From: Thiotrichaceae bacterium UBA7357
GTDB lineage: Bacteria > Pseudomonadota > Gammaproteobacteria > Eutrophobiales > Eutrophobiaceae
NCBI GenBank assembly: GCA_002470825.1
Contig: DKOR01000010.1
Span: 1 to 30,939 of the forward strand
DNA length: 30,939 nucleotides
Direction: 5' to 3'
Shown: one piece after another, positions 24,624 through 30,939 of the stretch
Numbering within the stretch: position 1 is the stretch's first letter
How the letters are laid out: each line of letters opens with the position of its first letter
Notes under the pieces: generated by a model
The model's database searches: none
What the model saw: only the letters and a program-made list of their open reading frames with translations
What the model was told of the DNA's origin: nothing
Program-made: the position numbers and the translations under genes

Positions 24624-27600
24624 ATGTCTATGAATGAAGAACTGACAATCGAGCACGCCGGATACTTAGATGACCTGGAGCATATTCCAGCTTATGTCTT
24701 AGGCAGCATAAATAATTCGAAGGTCGAGCGTTGTTATTCTTGTTGCTTCTGCGGCGTGGGTGATAGCGGTTTCATAAAAATTGTCGAGACAGAACTACCA
24801 ACAGATGAAATATCCCTGCCGTCTGAAAAAAAAGGTTCTCTAACTGTTTTACAAGGGGGGATAGAGGTCACTTATCCCGTTCTCCTTGACGGGGGTAATC
24901 TACAGGTGAAAAGTAGATCCCCCATTGCGTCAGAGGGTCAGCTTGTGAAAGGTGAACTGTGTATAGGGGGTCAATCGCAAGTCATTCGCGCACGCGTTTC
25001 TGACTTTGATCAAGCTGACGACTCGGGCATTCAGCATTTAAGCCTACACAGCAGTGGTGGTAGTAACAGTGAAACTAGAATTATTCATAGCACACCAACC
25101 AGAGGCTGCATAAAATTAACATTGTCTATGATGCGTCAGAAATCCGCATATCCGATTCATATTCAGCCAAGTTATCTCAATAAAGAAACGGGTAAACGCG
25201 TTGGTATCAGTTACGAAGAAGCAATTGATCGTTTTGCTGACCTGCTACTCGCGCATCGTGGAGAACTTGGGCGTACGCTCATGTATGCTTGCGGTCAATT
25301 GGATTATTTTAGTATCTTTGCGATTCAGGAAGTCTTTCGTCTTTTAGGTATACGAAACCTAACAGGCAATGCCGAGCATTGTCTAAACGCAGGCGCTGTT
25401 CACAACGAAATGTTAACAGGCCAAGAAGGACCATTTCTTACAGTTGATCAAAGCGTTCATGGTGACAACAGATTGTTCCTAATGAACGGTTGGAATGGAC
25501 AGATCACCCACCCCCCCGTGTTTCGCTCGATTTTGAAGCGAGAGGAACTAGACGCCTATATCATTGAAGTGATGGTGAGTGAATCAGCCATTGAACTAGC
25601 AAAGCGGGTTGATGCAGACAGAGTATTACTAATCAAATCTGCATCTGATCCTCACCTTGCCCTTGCCGTTGCGAACGAAATCATCAACGTTTACCCTGAA
25701 GCAATTAGTCAACCGTTTCTTAGTGCGTTTTCTGACACTGAGAGTTTCGATAGCTATCGGTCATTAACAGCCGACCCTAGATTCGATCCAATGCGCGTCG
25801 CAAAACGTATCGCCGCCGAAGAAAAGTATGTTGAACGTTTATTCACAGCGATCAAGTCTATTGCCCGCAAGCTAGCCAAGCCGGAAACGGTGCCCATCAA
25901 CATTCCATCAGTCGGTTTGTCACAAACGAGTGGTGTGGTTGCTCATTGTTTGTGGGGCGACCTGTTTGCAATGCTCGGCAAATACGGCCTCAATGCTGAC
26001 GGCAGCGTGGCTGGCGGTACCTTGCGTATTCCAGGCCAAATTAATGCAGAGTCTGAAGTACAGGGTCTCTCTCGTAAGTATTTTCTAGGTAGGATTCCAA
26101 TAGATATGGCAGCGGAAGCTGCAGCACGTATGGATTTACCCGCACATGCTTACGATATGTCTGTCACTGATATTCCACGCACTGCACTTGATTACTCTGA
26201 CTTAGATGACAAAAAAGAGCTTTTTGTCTTCCTTGGGACACAGTTCGAAGCCAATATGATGGAGCGTAAGCGTTGGTTAACTAAGCTCGAGCAGGACACT
26301 GTTGTAAGTGTTGTCATCGACCCGGTTCCAGACCCCTATAGTATTGAGCACGCTGAGTTAATCATTCCTTCACCACCGCACCCTGCAACCACTAAACTTT
26401 ATCAAAATGGCGAATGGAAACTGTCTTTATCCGCGCCACACAAAAAAGCGCCTAAGCATTGTCGATCGGATGCAACAATCGTCTATGACGTCATGTGGCG
26501 TATTGCAGAGAAACTTGCCAGTAATTCAACACAGGCACAACAGCACTCCGACCTAAACGAATTCGTTGCTAATGGATATATTGAGTCGCGGTTTGGCGGC
26601 GGGCTCGATCGAATCGATGGTGAAGTCAATCGTGAACAATTGTGGCAGCGTGTACAAGACTATTTGCATGGGGGTTCAGGTCCTCTTTACTGCAGCTTCG
26701 ATGATGCTGACGGCAAACCTATTGAGTGGCAAGAAATGATCGAGCAAGGTGCGATCACCTATGGTGGCGTTGGCACAACGCGATTTGTGCTTGACTATAA
26801 CAAGCCAGACAAGTCGCCCTTCGCGGACATATTTGGCAAAGAGCGTCCGTTTAGGTTCTTTACCCCCGATGAGACCGACCTAACCTACCCTCACGGCATC
26901 GTTCTGAACTCAGGTCGATCGCCATTGTCTCAAGACAAAAAACAGATCCGCTACGCAACATCGACATTTAATTCTGGCAAGGCAACGCCGATTGTTGATA
27001 TGCCAGATGAAAACCCAATCCACATGTCACCCCTACTCGCACAGAAGTATGGTCTTAAAACCGGAGATCTAGCACAGCTTAGCAATATTCATCATGAAGA
27101 TATTTTAACACTACCGGTTGAGGTCAACGACAGAGTCAAAGGCGACAATTTATATGTGAGTTTTCACAAATCGCGTGGCCAGATGCAGCGTGGTCACTAT
27201 ATCAACGACATTACCTCTCGATTAGGTCGCTGTCAGTACTCGGCACAGACTTCGGTTAAGTCTAGCGAAGTACTGCTACAAAAAATCCAAAGTCAAGCAC
27301 CCGATACTCGCGCGCTTGACACAACAGCGGACCTTCCGGTCTGGAATGGAGAAAGCACAGCACTTTATGTTGCAGACATCATTGCGGAAACCCACGACGT
27401 GTTTACGTTCCGTTTCCAAGGCGACCCGTTATGCCGGTTTGAGTACCAGCCCGGACAGTACTGCACCTTCATTCTTAATATTAACGGCAAAAAGGTATTG
27501 CGCTCTTACACAATCTCATCAACACCGACACGCCCGTTCATTCTAGAAGTTACCGTAAAGCGCGTACCTGGTGGATTGGTATCGAATTGGCTACCTGACA

Positions 27601-28370
27601 ATCTCAACGTTGGCGACCGTGTCAACATCGCCGGCCCCAAAGGTAAGTTCTGTTTACAGCCAGGTGCCATCGCTAAAAAATTGTTATTCCTCGGCGCAGG
27701 TAGCGGTGTCACGCCAATGATGTCCATGAGCCGCTGGCTGTCAGACGTTGCTGCCGATGTTGATATGCGCTTCTTCAACTCGGTTCGTGGACCAAACGAT
27801 ATCATCTTCGACAAAGAGATACAGTTGTTAACAAGCCGCTACCGGACGTTTTCACCCGTCATGATTACAAGCTCCCGAGAAACCGAACATTGGGATGGTT
27901 ACAAGGGCCGTGTAAATAAAGAGATGTTAATGGAACTGGCCCCAGATATTCATGATAGGACGATTTATATATGTGGTCCAGCAGGCTTCATGGACGCCGC
28001 AAAAGAAATGATTCTTGAGCTAGGGTTTGACCAGACCAACCTTCATCTCGAAAGTTTTGGTGGCGCACGAAGCAACGCTGGCTCTGATGAAACTGAGGCT
28101 GTCGCGGGCGATATCAAAGTAGACTTTGCCAGTACCGGAAAGATCGTTAGTACTGATGGAAAGATGACGTTGCTAGATTTTGCCGAGGCGCATGAAGTCG
28201 ATGTGGACTATTCTTGTCGATCAGGCAGCTGCGGTGAATGTAAAGTCAAAGTACTAACAGGAAAGTGTCGATCTGAAACTAACGAAGGTCTGACAGAAGA
28301 GGAGAAAGCCCAAGGATATGTACTGAGTTGTGTTACATTCCCAGAAGAAGACTGTAGTTTTGATGTTTAA
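24624..28370 (+). CDS. Molybdopterin reductase / FAD-NAD(P)H reductase / [2Fe-2S] ferredoxin fusion
   Basis: A 1248-residue cytoplasmic protein (no Tat or other signal). Residues about 35-890 are a bis-MGD molybdoenzyme of the NapA/NasA type. A Mo-ligand cysteine is predicted at Cys253 (GNAEHCLNAGAV), and there is a C-terminal dinucleotide-binding barrel (LNSGRSPLSQ...HMSPLLAQKYGLKTGDLAQLS). The N-terminal cluster motif is Cys40-x2-Cys43-x3-Asp47, with Cys162-Ile-Lys164 as the likely fourth ligand. Residues about 910-1145 are a ferredoxin-reductase module: RSYTISS at 960 (FAD), GAGSGVTPMMSM at 1024 (pyridine nucleotide) and YICGPAGFM at 1115. Residues about 1163-1248 are a plant-type ferredoxin with Cys1198, Cys1203, Cys1206 and Cys1236. 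Likely NAD(P)H-dependent reduction of nitrate or a related oxyanion. The start is the ATG at 24624, or MNEEL at 24630. It lies 50 bases after the transporter-kinase gene. Confidence 0.88.
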   Translation: MSMNEELTIEHAGYLDDLEHIPAYVLGSINNSKVERCYSCCFCGVGDSGFIKIVETELPTDEISLPSEKKGSLTVLQGGIEVTYPVLLDGGNLQVKSRSPIASEGQLVKGELCIGGQSQVIRARVSDFDQADDSGIQHLSLHSSGGSNSETRIIHSTPTRGCIKLTLSMMRQKSAYPIHIQPSYLNKETGKRVGISYEEAIDRFADLLLAHRGELGRTLMYACGQLDYFSIFAIQEVFRLLGIRNLTGNAEHCLNAGAVHNEMLTGQEGPFLTVDQSVHGDNRLFLMNGWNGQITHPPVFRSILKREELDAYIIEVMVSESAIELAKRVDADRVLLIKSASDPHLALAVANEIINVYPEAISQPFLSAFSDTESFDSYRSLTADPRFDPMRVAKRIAAEEKYVERLFTAIKSIARKLAKPETVPINIPSVGLSQTSGVVAHCLWGDLFAMLGKYGLNADGSVAGGTLRIPGQINAESEVQGLSRKYFLGRIPIDMAAEAAARMDLPAHAYDMSVTDIPRTALDYSDLDDKKELFVFLGTQFEANMMERKRWLTKLEQDTVVSVVIDPVPDPYSIEHAELIIPSPPHPATTKLYQNGEWKLSLSAPHKKAPKHCRSDATIVYDVMWRIAEKLASNSTQAQQHSDLNEFVANGYIESRFGGGLDRIDGEVNREQLWQRVQDYLHGGSGPLYCSFDDADGKPIEWQEMIEQGAITYGGVGTTRFVLDYNKPDKSPFADIFGKERPFRFFTPDETDLTYPHGIVLNSGRSPLSQDKKQIRYATSTFNSGKATPIVDMPDENPIHMSPLLAQKYGLKTGDLAQLSNIHHEDILTLPVEVNDRVKGDNLYVSFHKSRGQMQRGHYINDITSRLGRCQYSAQTSVKSSEVLLQKIQSQAPDTRALDTTADLPVWNGESTALYVADIIAETHDVFTFRFQGDPLCRFEYQPGQYCTFILNINGKKVLRSYTISSTPTRPFILEVTVKRVPGGLVSNWLPDNLNVGDRVNIAGPKGKFCLQPGAIAKKLLFLGAGSGVTPMMSMSRWLSDVAADVDMRFFNSVRGPNDIIFDKEIQLLTSRYRTFSPVMITSSRETEHWDGYKGRVNKEMLMELAPDIHDRTIYICGPAGFMDAAKEMILELGFDQTNLHLESFGGARSNAGSDETEAVAGDIKVDFASTGKIVSTDGKMTLLDFAEAHEVDVDYSCRSGSCGECKVKVLTGKCRSETNEGLTEEEKAQGYVLSCVTFPEEDCSFDV

Positions 28371-28374
28371 TCAC

Positions 28375-28410
28375 CCACCAAAGACAAATGTTGGTTGTAT
28401 GATTTTTTTT
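28375..28410 (+). terminator. Possible terminator of the nitrate-type cassette
   Basis: CCACCAA (28375-28381) can pair with TTGGTTG (28391-28397) with one mismatch, and eight Ts follow at 28403-28410 after a 5-base gap. Weak, but it lies four bases after the reductase stop codon. Confidence 0.35.
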
Positions 28411-28575
28411 GAAAGTCATTGTAGATTATTTCCCCAAAGACTAAGTTGGGAACCGAAGTTTCCTGCATCAAACGCATCAAATAAAGAGTAGTCCAAAATA
28501 TAAATAATGATGACTAATATGAAACGCTTACTTTTACTCTACACACTCTTAATATCTTTCAATAGTTTTGCGAAT
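28403..28575 (+). repeat. Leader plus signal-peptide module, copy 3
   Basis: Matches copy 1 from the T-run onward (TCATTGTAGATTATTTCCCC, then CATCAAATAAAGAGTAGTCC and AAAATATAAATAATGATGAC) through the signal-peptide codons. It lacks the TATTAAGAG insert of the other copies. The AAGTT / AGTTT pair replaces AAGCT / AGCTT of copy 1 and can still pair with wobble. Confidence 0.75.
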
Positions 28576-29523
28576 GACTTTTTAGATGCGGCAGCTGCAT
28601 ATGAGCGTGGTGATTATAAAACTGCGTTGACTCTAAGTAAGGAACTAGCAGAGCAAGGTTATGCAAGTGCGCAGTTTCTATTAGGTTCGATGTATAAAAA
28701 TGGAAAAGGTACTGCTCGAGATTTTAAAGCAGCTTTTAAGTGGTATACTAAAGCAGCAGAGCAAGGTGAGTCAGATGCACAGTTCCATCTAGGTAAGATG
28801 TATTATCAAGGAAAAGGCACTCCTCAAAATTATAAAGCAGCTTTTAAGTGGTGGATCAAAGCTGCAGAACAAGGTGATGCAGATGCGCAACTTTTTTTAG
28901 GTGCGCTGTATGAAAATGGGAAAGATACTCCTCAAGATTATAAAGTAGCCTTTAAGTGGTACGCCAAATCAGCAGTGCAAGGTAATGCAGCTGCGCAGTT
29001 CAACCTAGGTGGGATGTATAAAAAGGGACAAGGCACTCCTCAAGATTATAAAGAAGCCTTTAAGTGGTATGCCAAATCAGCAGTGCAAGGTAATGCAAGT
29101 GCGCAGTTCAATCTAGGTAATAGTTACTTCAATGGAGAAGGCGCTCCTCAAGATTATAAAACAGCTATCAAGTGGTACACCAAAGCAGCAGAGCAAGGTC
29201 TTGCAGATGCGCAGTACAATCTAGGTAATATGTACCGCAAAGGAGAAGGCATTCCTCAAGATTATAAAGAAGCCTTTAAGTGGTATGCCAAATCAGCAGT
29301 GCAAGGTAATGCAAGTGCGCAGTTCAATCTAGGTGTGATGTATCGCACGGGACTAGGCATTCCTCGAGATAATGTCATGGCACATATGTTTTTTAATATT
29401 GCAGCAAGAGGTGGAGATGAAAAAGCAAAAAAAGGTAGGGATATAGTGGCAGACATGATGACTTCAGAAAAAATCCTAGAAGCACAACAGTTAGCTAAAG
29501 CGTGGATGAGGAGGCATAATTAA
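28507..29523 (+). CDS. Secreted Sel1-repeat protein
   Basis: A 338-residue periplasmic or exported protein. A signal peptide (MKRLLLLYTLLISFNSFA, cleavage before NDF) is followed by the lead-in AAAYERGDYKTALTLSKELAEQG. Seven 36-residue Sel1 (TPR-like) repeats follow, such as NASAQFNLGNSYFNGEGAPQ plus DYKTAIKWYTKAAEQG. A C-terminal cap (MTSEKILEAQQLAKAWMRRHN) closes the protein. Sel1 solenoids mediate protein-protein contacts; the partner is unknown. Repeats 4/5 and 7 are nearly identical at DNA level (from about 29051 and 29267), pointing to recent internal duplication or conversion. It is the only intact full member of the family inside the window. The start is 28507 or a later Met before KR; there is no Shine-Dalgarno, only the shared AT-rich leader. 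Confidence 0.9.
   Translation: MMTNMKRLLLLYTLLISFNSFANDFLDAAAAYERGDYKTALTLSKELAEQGYASAQFLLGSMYKNGKGTARDFKAAFKWYTKAAEQGESDAQFHLGKMYYQGKGTPQNYKAAFKWWIKAAEQGDADAQLFLGALYENGKDTPQDYKVAFKWYAKSAVQGNAAAQFNLGGMYKKGQGTPQDYKEAFKWYAKSAVQGNASAQFNLGNSYFNGEGAPQDYKTAIKWYTKAAEQGLADAQYNLGNMYRKGEGIPQDYKEAFKWYAKSAVQGNASAQFNLGVMYRTGLGIPRDNVMAHMFFNIAARGGDEKAKKGRDIVADMMTSEKILEAQQLAKAWMRRHN
29051..29340 (+). repeat. Near-identical 108-bp Sel1 coding repeats
   Basis: The stretch starting GAAGCCTTTAAGTGGTATGC at about 29053 recurs at about 29269 and continues identically through GTAATGCAAGTGCGCAGTTC. The unit between successive Sel1 repeats is 108 bp. Such identity invites unequal recombination and repeat-number change. 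Confidence 0.7.
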
Positions 29524-29843
29524 TCGTGGATGTCATAAAAACTTATATATTATAAATCCGCACATTCAATTTCGGTAGTCCTTTTCCGTGCCATCTAAAC
29601 TAGGTTATTCTTGAGCTAGATAGTAATGAACTGGGGAGAAGTCTAGTAATGACTATATTAGTAAAGATAGGAATAATTGTATCAGTTGTCGATGACTCCA
29701 AATCAGAATGAACAAGCACAACAGTTAGCTAAAGAGTAGATGGAGAAGTATTAAATTGATCATCCAGATTTTGGAAACTCTTACAAAGATGGTATCTCTG
29801 AAATTTTGACTGATACCAATAAGATTCAATAAGATATAACACA
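29524..29843 (+). other. Intergenic region with a Sel1 3' remnant
   Basis: No intact gene. The only recognisable content is the C-terminal remnant at 29692-29754. The remainder is AT-rich and presumably holds the promoter of the DUF805 gene. Confidence 0.55.
29692..29754 (+). pseudogene. C-terminal remnant of a Sel1-family gene
   Basis: Translates as MTPNQNEQAQQLAKE, stop, MEKY, stop. This matches the typical Sel1 protein ending (compare MTSEKILEAQQLAKAWMRRHN of the 28507 gene), with a stop in place of the Trp codon (tag for tgg). It is therefore the debris of a former gene whose body was deleted. Confidence 0.7.
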
Positions 29844-30194
29844 ATGACATTTTTCGAATCAGTACATAATGGTTTTTATAAATATTTTCAATTTTCAGGT
29901 AGGTCTGTTAGATCGGAATATTGGTATTTTTGTTTATTCTTATTTACTGTAGATCTTCTTCTAAGTTTATTAGAAGCATTTTTTTATACTACAGGACAAG
30001 GAATATTATCAGTAATCTTTGGTTTGGGAACAGTCATTCCTTCATTATCCGTTGCTTGTAGAAGACTACATGATGTAAGTAGGTCTGGATGGTGGTTACT
30101 TATTTCACTCACAATAGTAGGATTAATACCTTTGTTATATTGGATGTGCAAAAGAAGTGATAATGGTGAAAATAGGTTCGGCGCACCTCCTTAA
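29844..30194 (+). CDS. DUF805 membrane protein
   Basis: A 116-residue inner-membrane protein of the DUF805 (YhaH-like) family, of unknown function. The N-terminal hallmark YFQFSGRSVRSEYWYF lies at residues 14-29. Three to four hydrophobic segments follow, then the second hallmark VACRRLHDVSRSGWWLL (about 71-87), and a polar end with DNGENRFGAPP, the usual ending. The length is typical. The ATG at 29844 gives MTFFESVHNGFYKYF, a normal start. It lies between a Sel1 remnant and a leader-module gene, in the same direction as the array. Confidence 0.9.
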   Translation: MTFFESVHNGFYKYFQFSGRSVRSEYWYFCLFLFTVDLLLSLLEAFFYTTGQGILSVIFGLGTVIPSLSVACRRLHDVSRSGWWLLISLTIVGLIPLLYWMCKRSDNGENRFGAPP

Positions 30195-30219
30195 ATAGAT
30201 GTTAAGATCGAACCAAATT

Positions 30220-30295
30220 TATAAATGGTAACTAATATGAAACACTTAATTTTACTGTGCGCACTCCTAATATCCTTCAATAGTTTCGCAGATGA
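30220..30295 (+). repeat. Signal-peptide module, copy 4
   Basis: TTATAAATGGTAACTAATATGAAAC and the following signal-peptide codons match the family closely, but the longer upstream leader of copies 1, 3 and 5 is absent. Here the module is joined to a BamE-like, not a Sel1, protein. Confidence 0.65.
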
Positions 30296-30523
30296 ACTAG
30301 TGGATGTAAATAAAAAAAACCTGTAGTCACTGATGGTGGTTGGAAATCTATAGCTAATTGGGAGCAGTTAGCCATTGGCATAAAACCAAGTGCTGTGCGA
30401 AAGATACTTGGTGAACCTCAGAAAATAGATGGAGGCATATTGGTAATATGGCATTACAAAAGAGGAGGAAGAGTTGTATTTCAAGTTGGGAAAGTCTTCA
30501 GTTGGAACAAACCTGATCAATAG
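30225..30523 (+). pseudogene. Secreted BamE-like protein split by a -1 frameshift
   Basis: The first frame (from 30225) gives MVTNMKHLILLCALLISFNSFADELVDVNKKNL and stops at 30324. From 30320 the -1 frame encodes 67 residues without a stop: PVVTDGGWKSIANWEQLAIG, then IKPSAVRKILGEPQKIDGG and LVIWHYKRGGRVVFQVGKVF, ending SWNKPDQ. That is a compact SmpA/OmlA (BamE-like) domain. The second frame has a stop just upstream (30311-30313) and no usable start before the domain. The junction lies at eight As (30312-30319), read as A-AAA-AAC in the first frame, a known -1 slippery pattern. One extra A would also fuse the frames. It may be a pseudogene, an assembly error, or true recoding. Confidence 0.65.
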
Positions 30524-30689
30524 TTAATCCTCGCAAGATACCAAGCTGATAAACCGAAGCTTCCTGCATTAATCGCATCAAATAAAGAGTAGTATTAAGA
30601 GTAATCTATAATATAAATCATAATGACTAATATGAAACACTTAATTTTACTGTGCACACTCCTAATATCTTTCAATAGTTTTGCAGCTA
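30524..30689 (+). repeat. Leader plus signal-peptide module, copy 5
   Basis: Contains the full set: GATACCAAGCTGATAAACC, GCTTCCTGCATTAATCGC, ATCAAATAAAGAGTAGTATT, then ATCTATAATATAAATCATAATG and signal-peptide codons. A TATAAT at 30607-30612 lies only eleven bases before the first ATG, suggesting a very short or absent 5' leader. Confidence 0.75.
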
Positions 30690-30939
30690 TCCAGCCTGAT
30701 GCAGATGCGTATGAACGCGGTGATTATTCTCCTGCCTTCACCCTAATTGAAAAACTAGCAGAGCAAGGTGATGCAAAGGCGCAGTACAATCTAGGTTTGA
30801 TGTATGACAAAGGAGACGGTACTCCTCAAAATTATAAAGCAGCTATTAAGTGGTATACGAAATCAGCAGAGCAAGGTCATGCAAAGGCGCAGTCCAATCT
30901 GGGTAATATGTATCGCAAAGGAGAAGGCACTCCTCAAGA
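30623..30939 (+). CDS. Secreted Sel1-repeat protein, partial (runs off window)
   Basis: Open from the ATG at 30623 to the window end (105 codons). A signal peptide (MKHLILLCTLLISFNSFA, cleavage before AIQPD) is followed by DADAYERGDYSPAFTLIEKLAEQG. One full Sel1 repeat comes next (DAKAQYNLGLMYDKGDGTPQ, then NYKAAIKWYTKSAEQG), and a second has begun (HAKAQSNLGNMYRKGEGTPQ). It is closely related to the 28507 gene and preceded by a complete leader module. The 3' end and the number of repeats are not visible. The role is presumed to be protein binding in the envelope or outside the cell. Confidence 0.9.
   Translation, partial: MTNMKHLILLCTLLISFNSFAAIQPDADAYERGDYSPAFTLIEKLAEQGDAKAQYNLGLMYDKGDGTPQNYKAAIKWYTKSAEQGHAKAQSNLGNMYRKGEGTPQ

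Noticed and set aside
1..30939. tRNA, rRNA, CRISPR arrays, insertion sequences, phage genes
   Set aside because: Nothing resembling their conserved sequences or regular repeat-spacer structure was seen; the repeats in 18442-30939 are gene-family modules.

Overview
The window looks like a chromosomal segment of an AT-rich gammaproteobacterium, or a close beta/gamma relative. Ubiquinone synthesis (coq7), a bacterial-type uvrA with divergent MFS gene and ssb, CysI with a DUF934 partner, and clustering of zapE, a DegQ-type protease and rplM-rpsI all fit that group. As far as I recall, the last cluster resembles rpsI-rplM-zapE-degQ of enterobacteria. The exact lineage cannot be fixed from sequence reading alone.

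Layout. 1-17790 is mostly housekeeping: the 3' part of malate synthase G, a PfkB-type sugar/nucleoside kinase, uvrA, an MFS exporter, ssb, the cysI-DUF934 sulfite reductase pair, a small unknown gene, zapE, a membrane zinc peptidase, rmuC, a CbbY-like HAD phosphatase, a DegQ-type periplasmic protease, coq7 and rplM-rpsI. From 17791 the character changes. Genes become small or accessory: a membrane protein, a CDP-alcohol phosphatidyltransferase with a cytidylyltransferase, a DUF805 protein, and a dispersed family of Sel1-repeat secreted proteins, several of them broken.

The most striking element is a three-gene cassette at 20791-28370, visibly richer in GC than its surroundings and sitting inside the Sel1 gene array. 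It encodes (1) a response regulator with a receiver domain and a DUF3369-like C-terminus but no DNA-binding domain; (2) a 940-residue fusion of a NarK-type nitrate/nitrite transporter, a cyclic-nucleotide-binding domain and a full histidine kinase; (3) a 1248-residue fusion of a molybdopterin (NapA/NasA-like) reductase with an FAD/NAD(P)H reductase and a plant-type [2Fe-2S] ferredoxin. The inference is a self-contained system: the transporter-kinase imports and senses an oxyanion, probably nitrate, the regulator receives the phosphate, and the cytoplasmic reductase draws electrons directly from NAD(P)H. Its N-terminal iron-sulfur motif has an aspartate in place of one cysteine.

The second notable theme is a leader plus signal-peptide module (about 60-170 bp, copies at 18442, 20454, 28403, 30220 and 30524). 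It is reused in front of different mature proteins: Sel1 repeats, a truncated remnant, and a BamE-like domain that can only be joined through a -1 frameshift at an A8 run.
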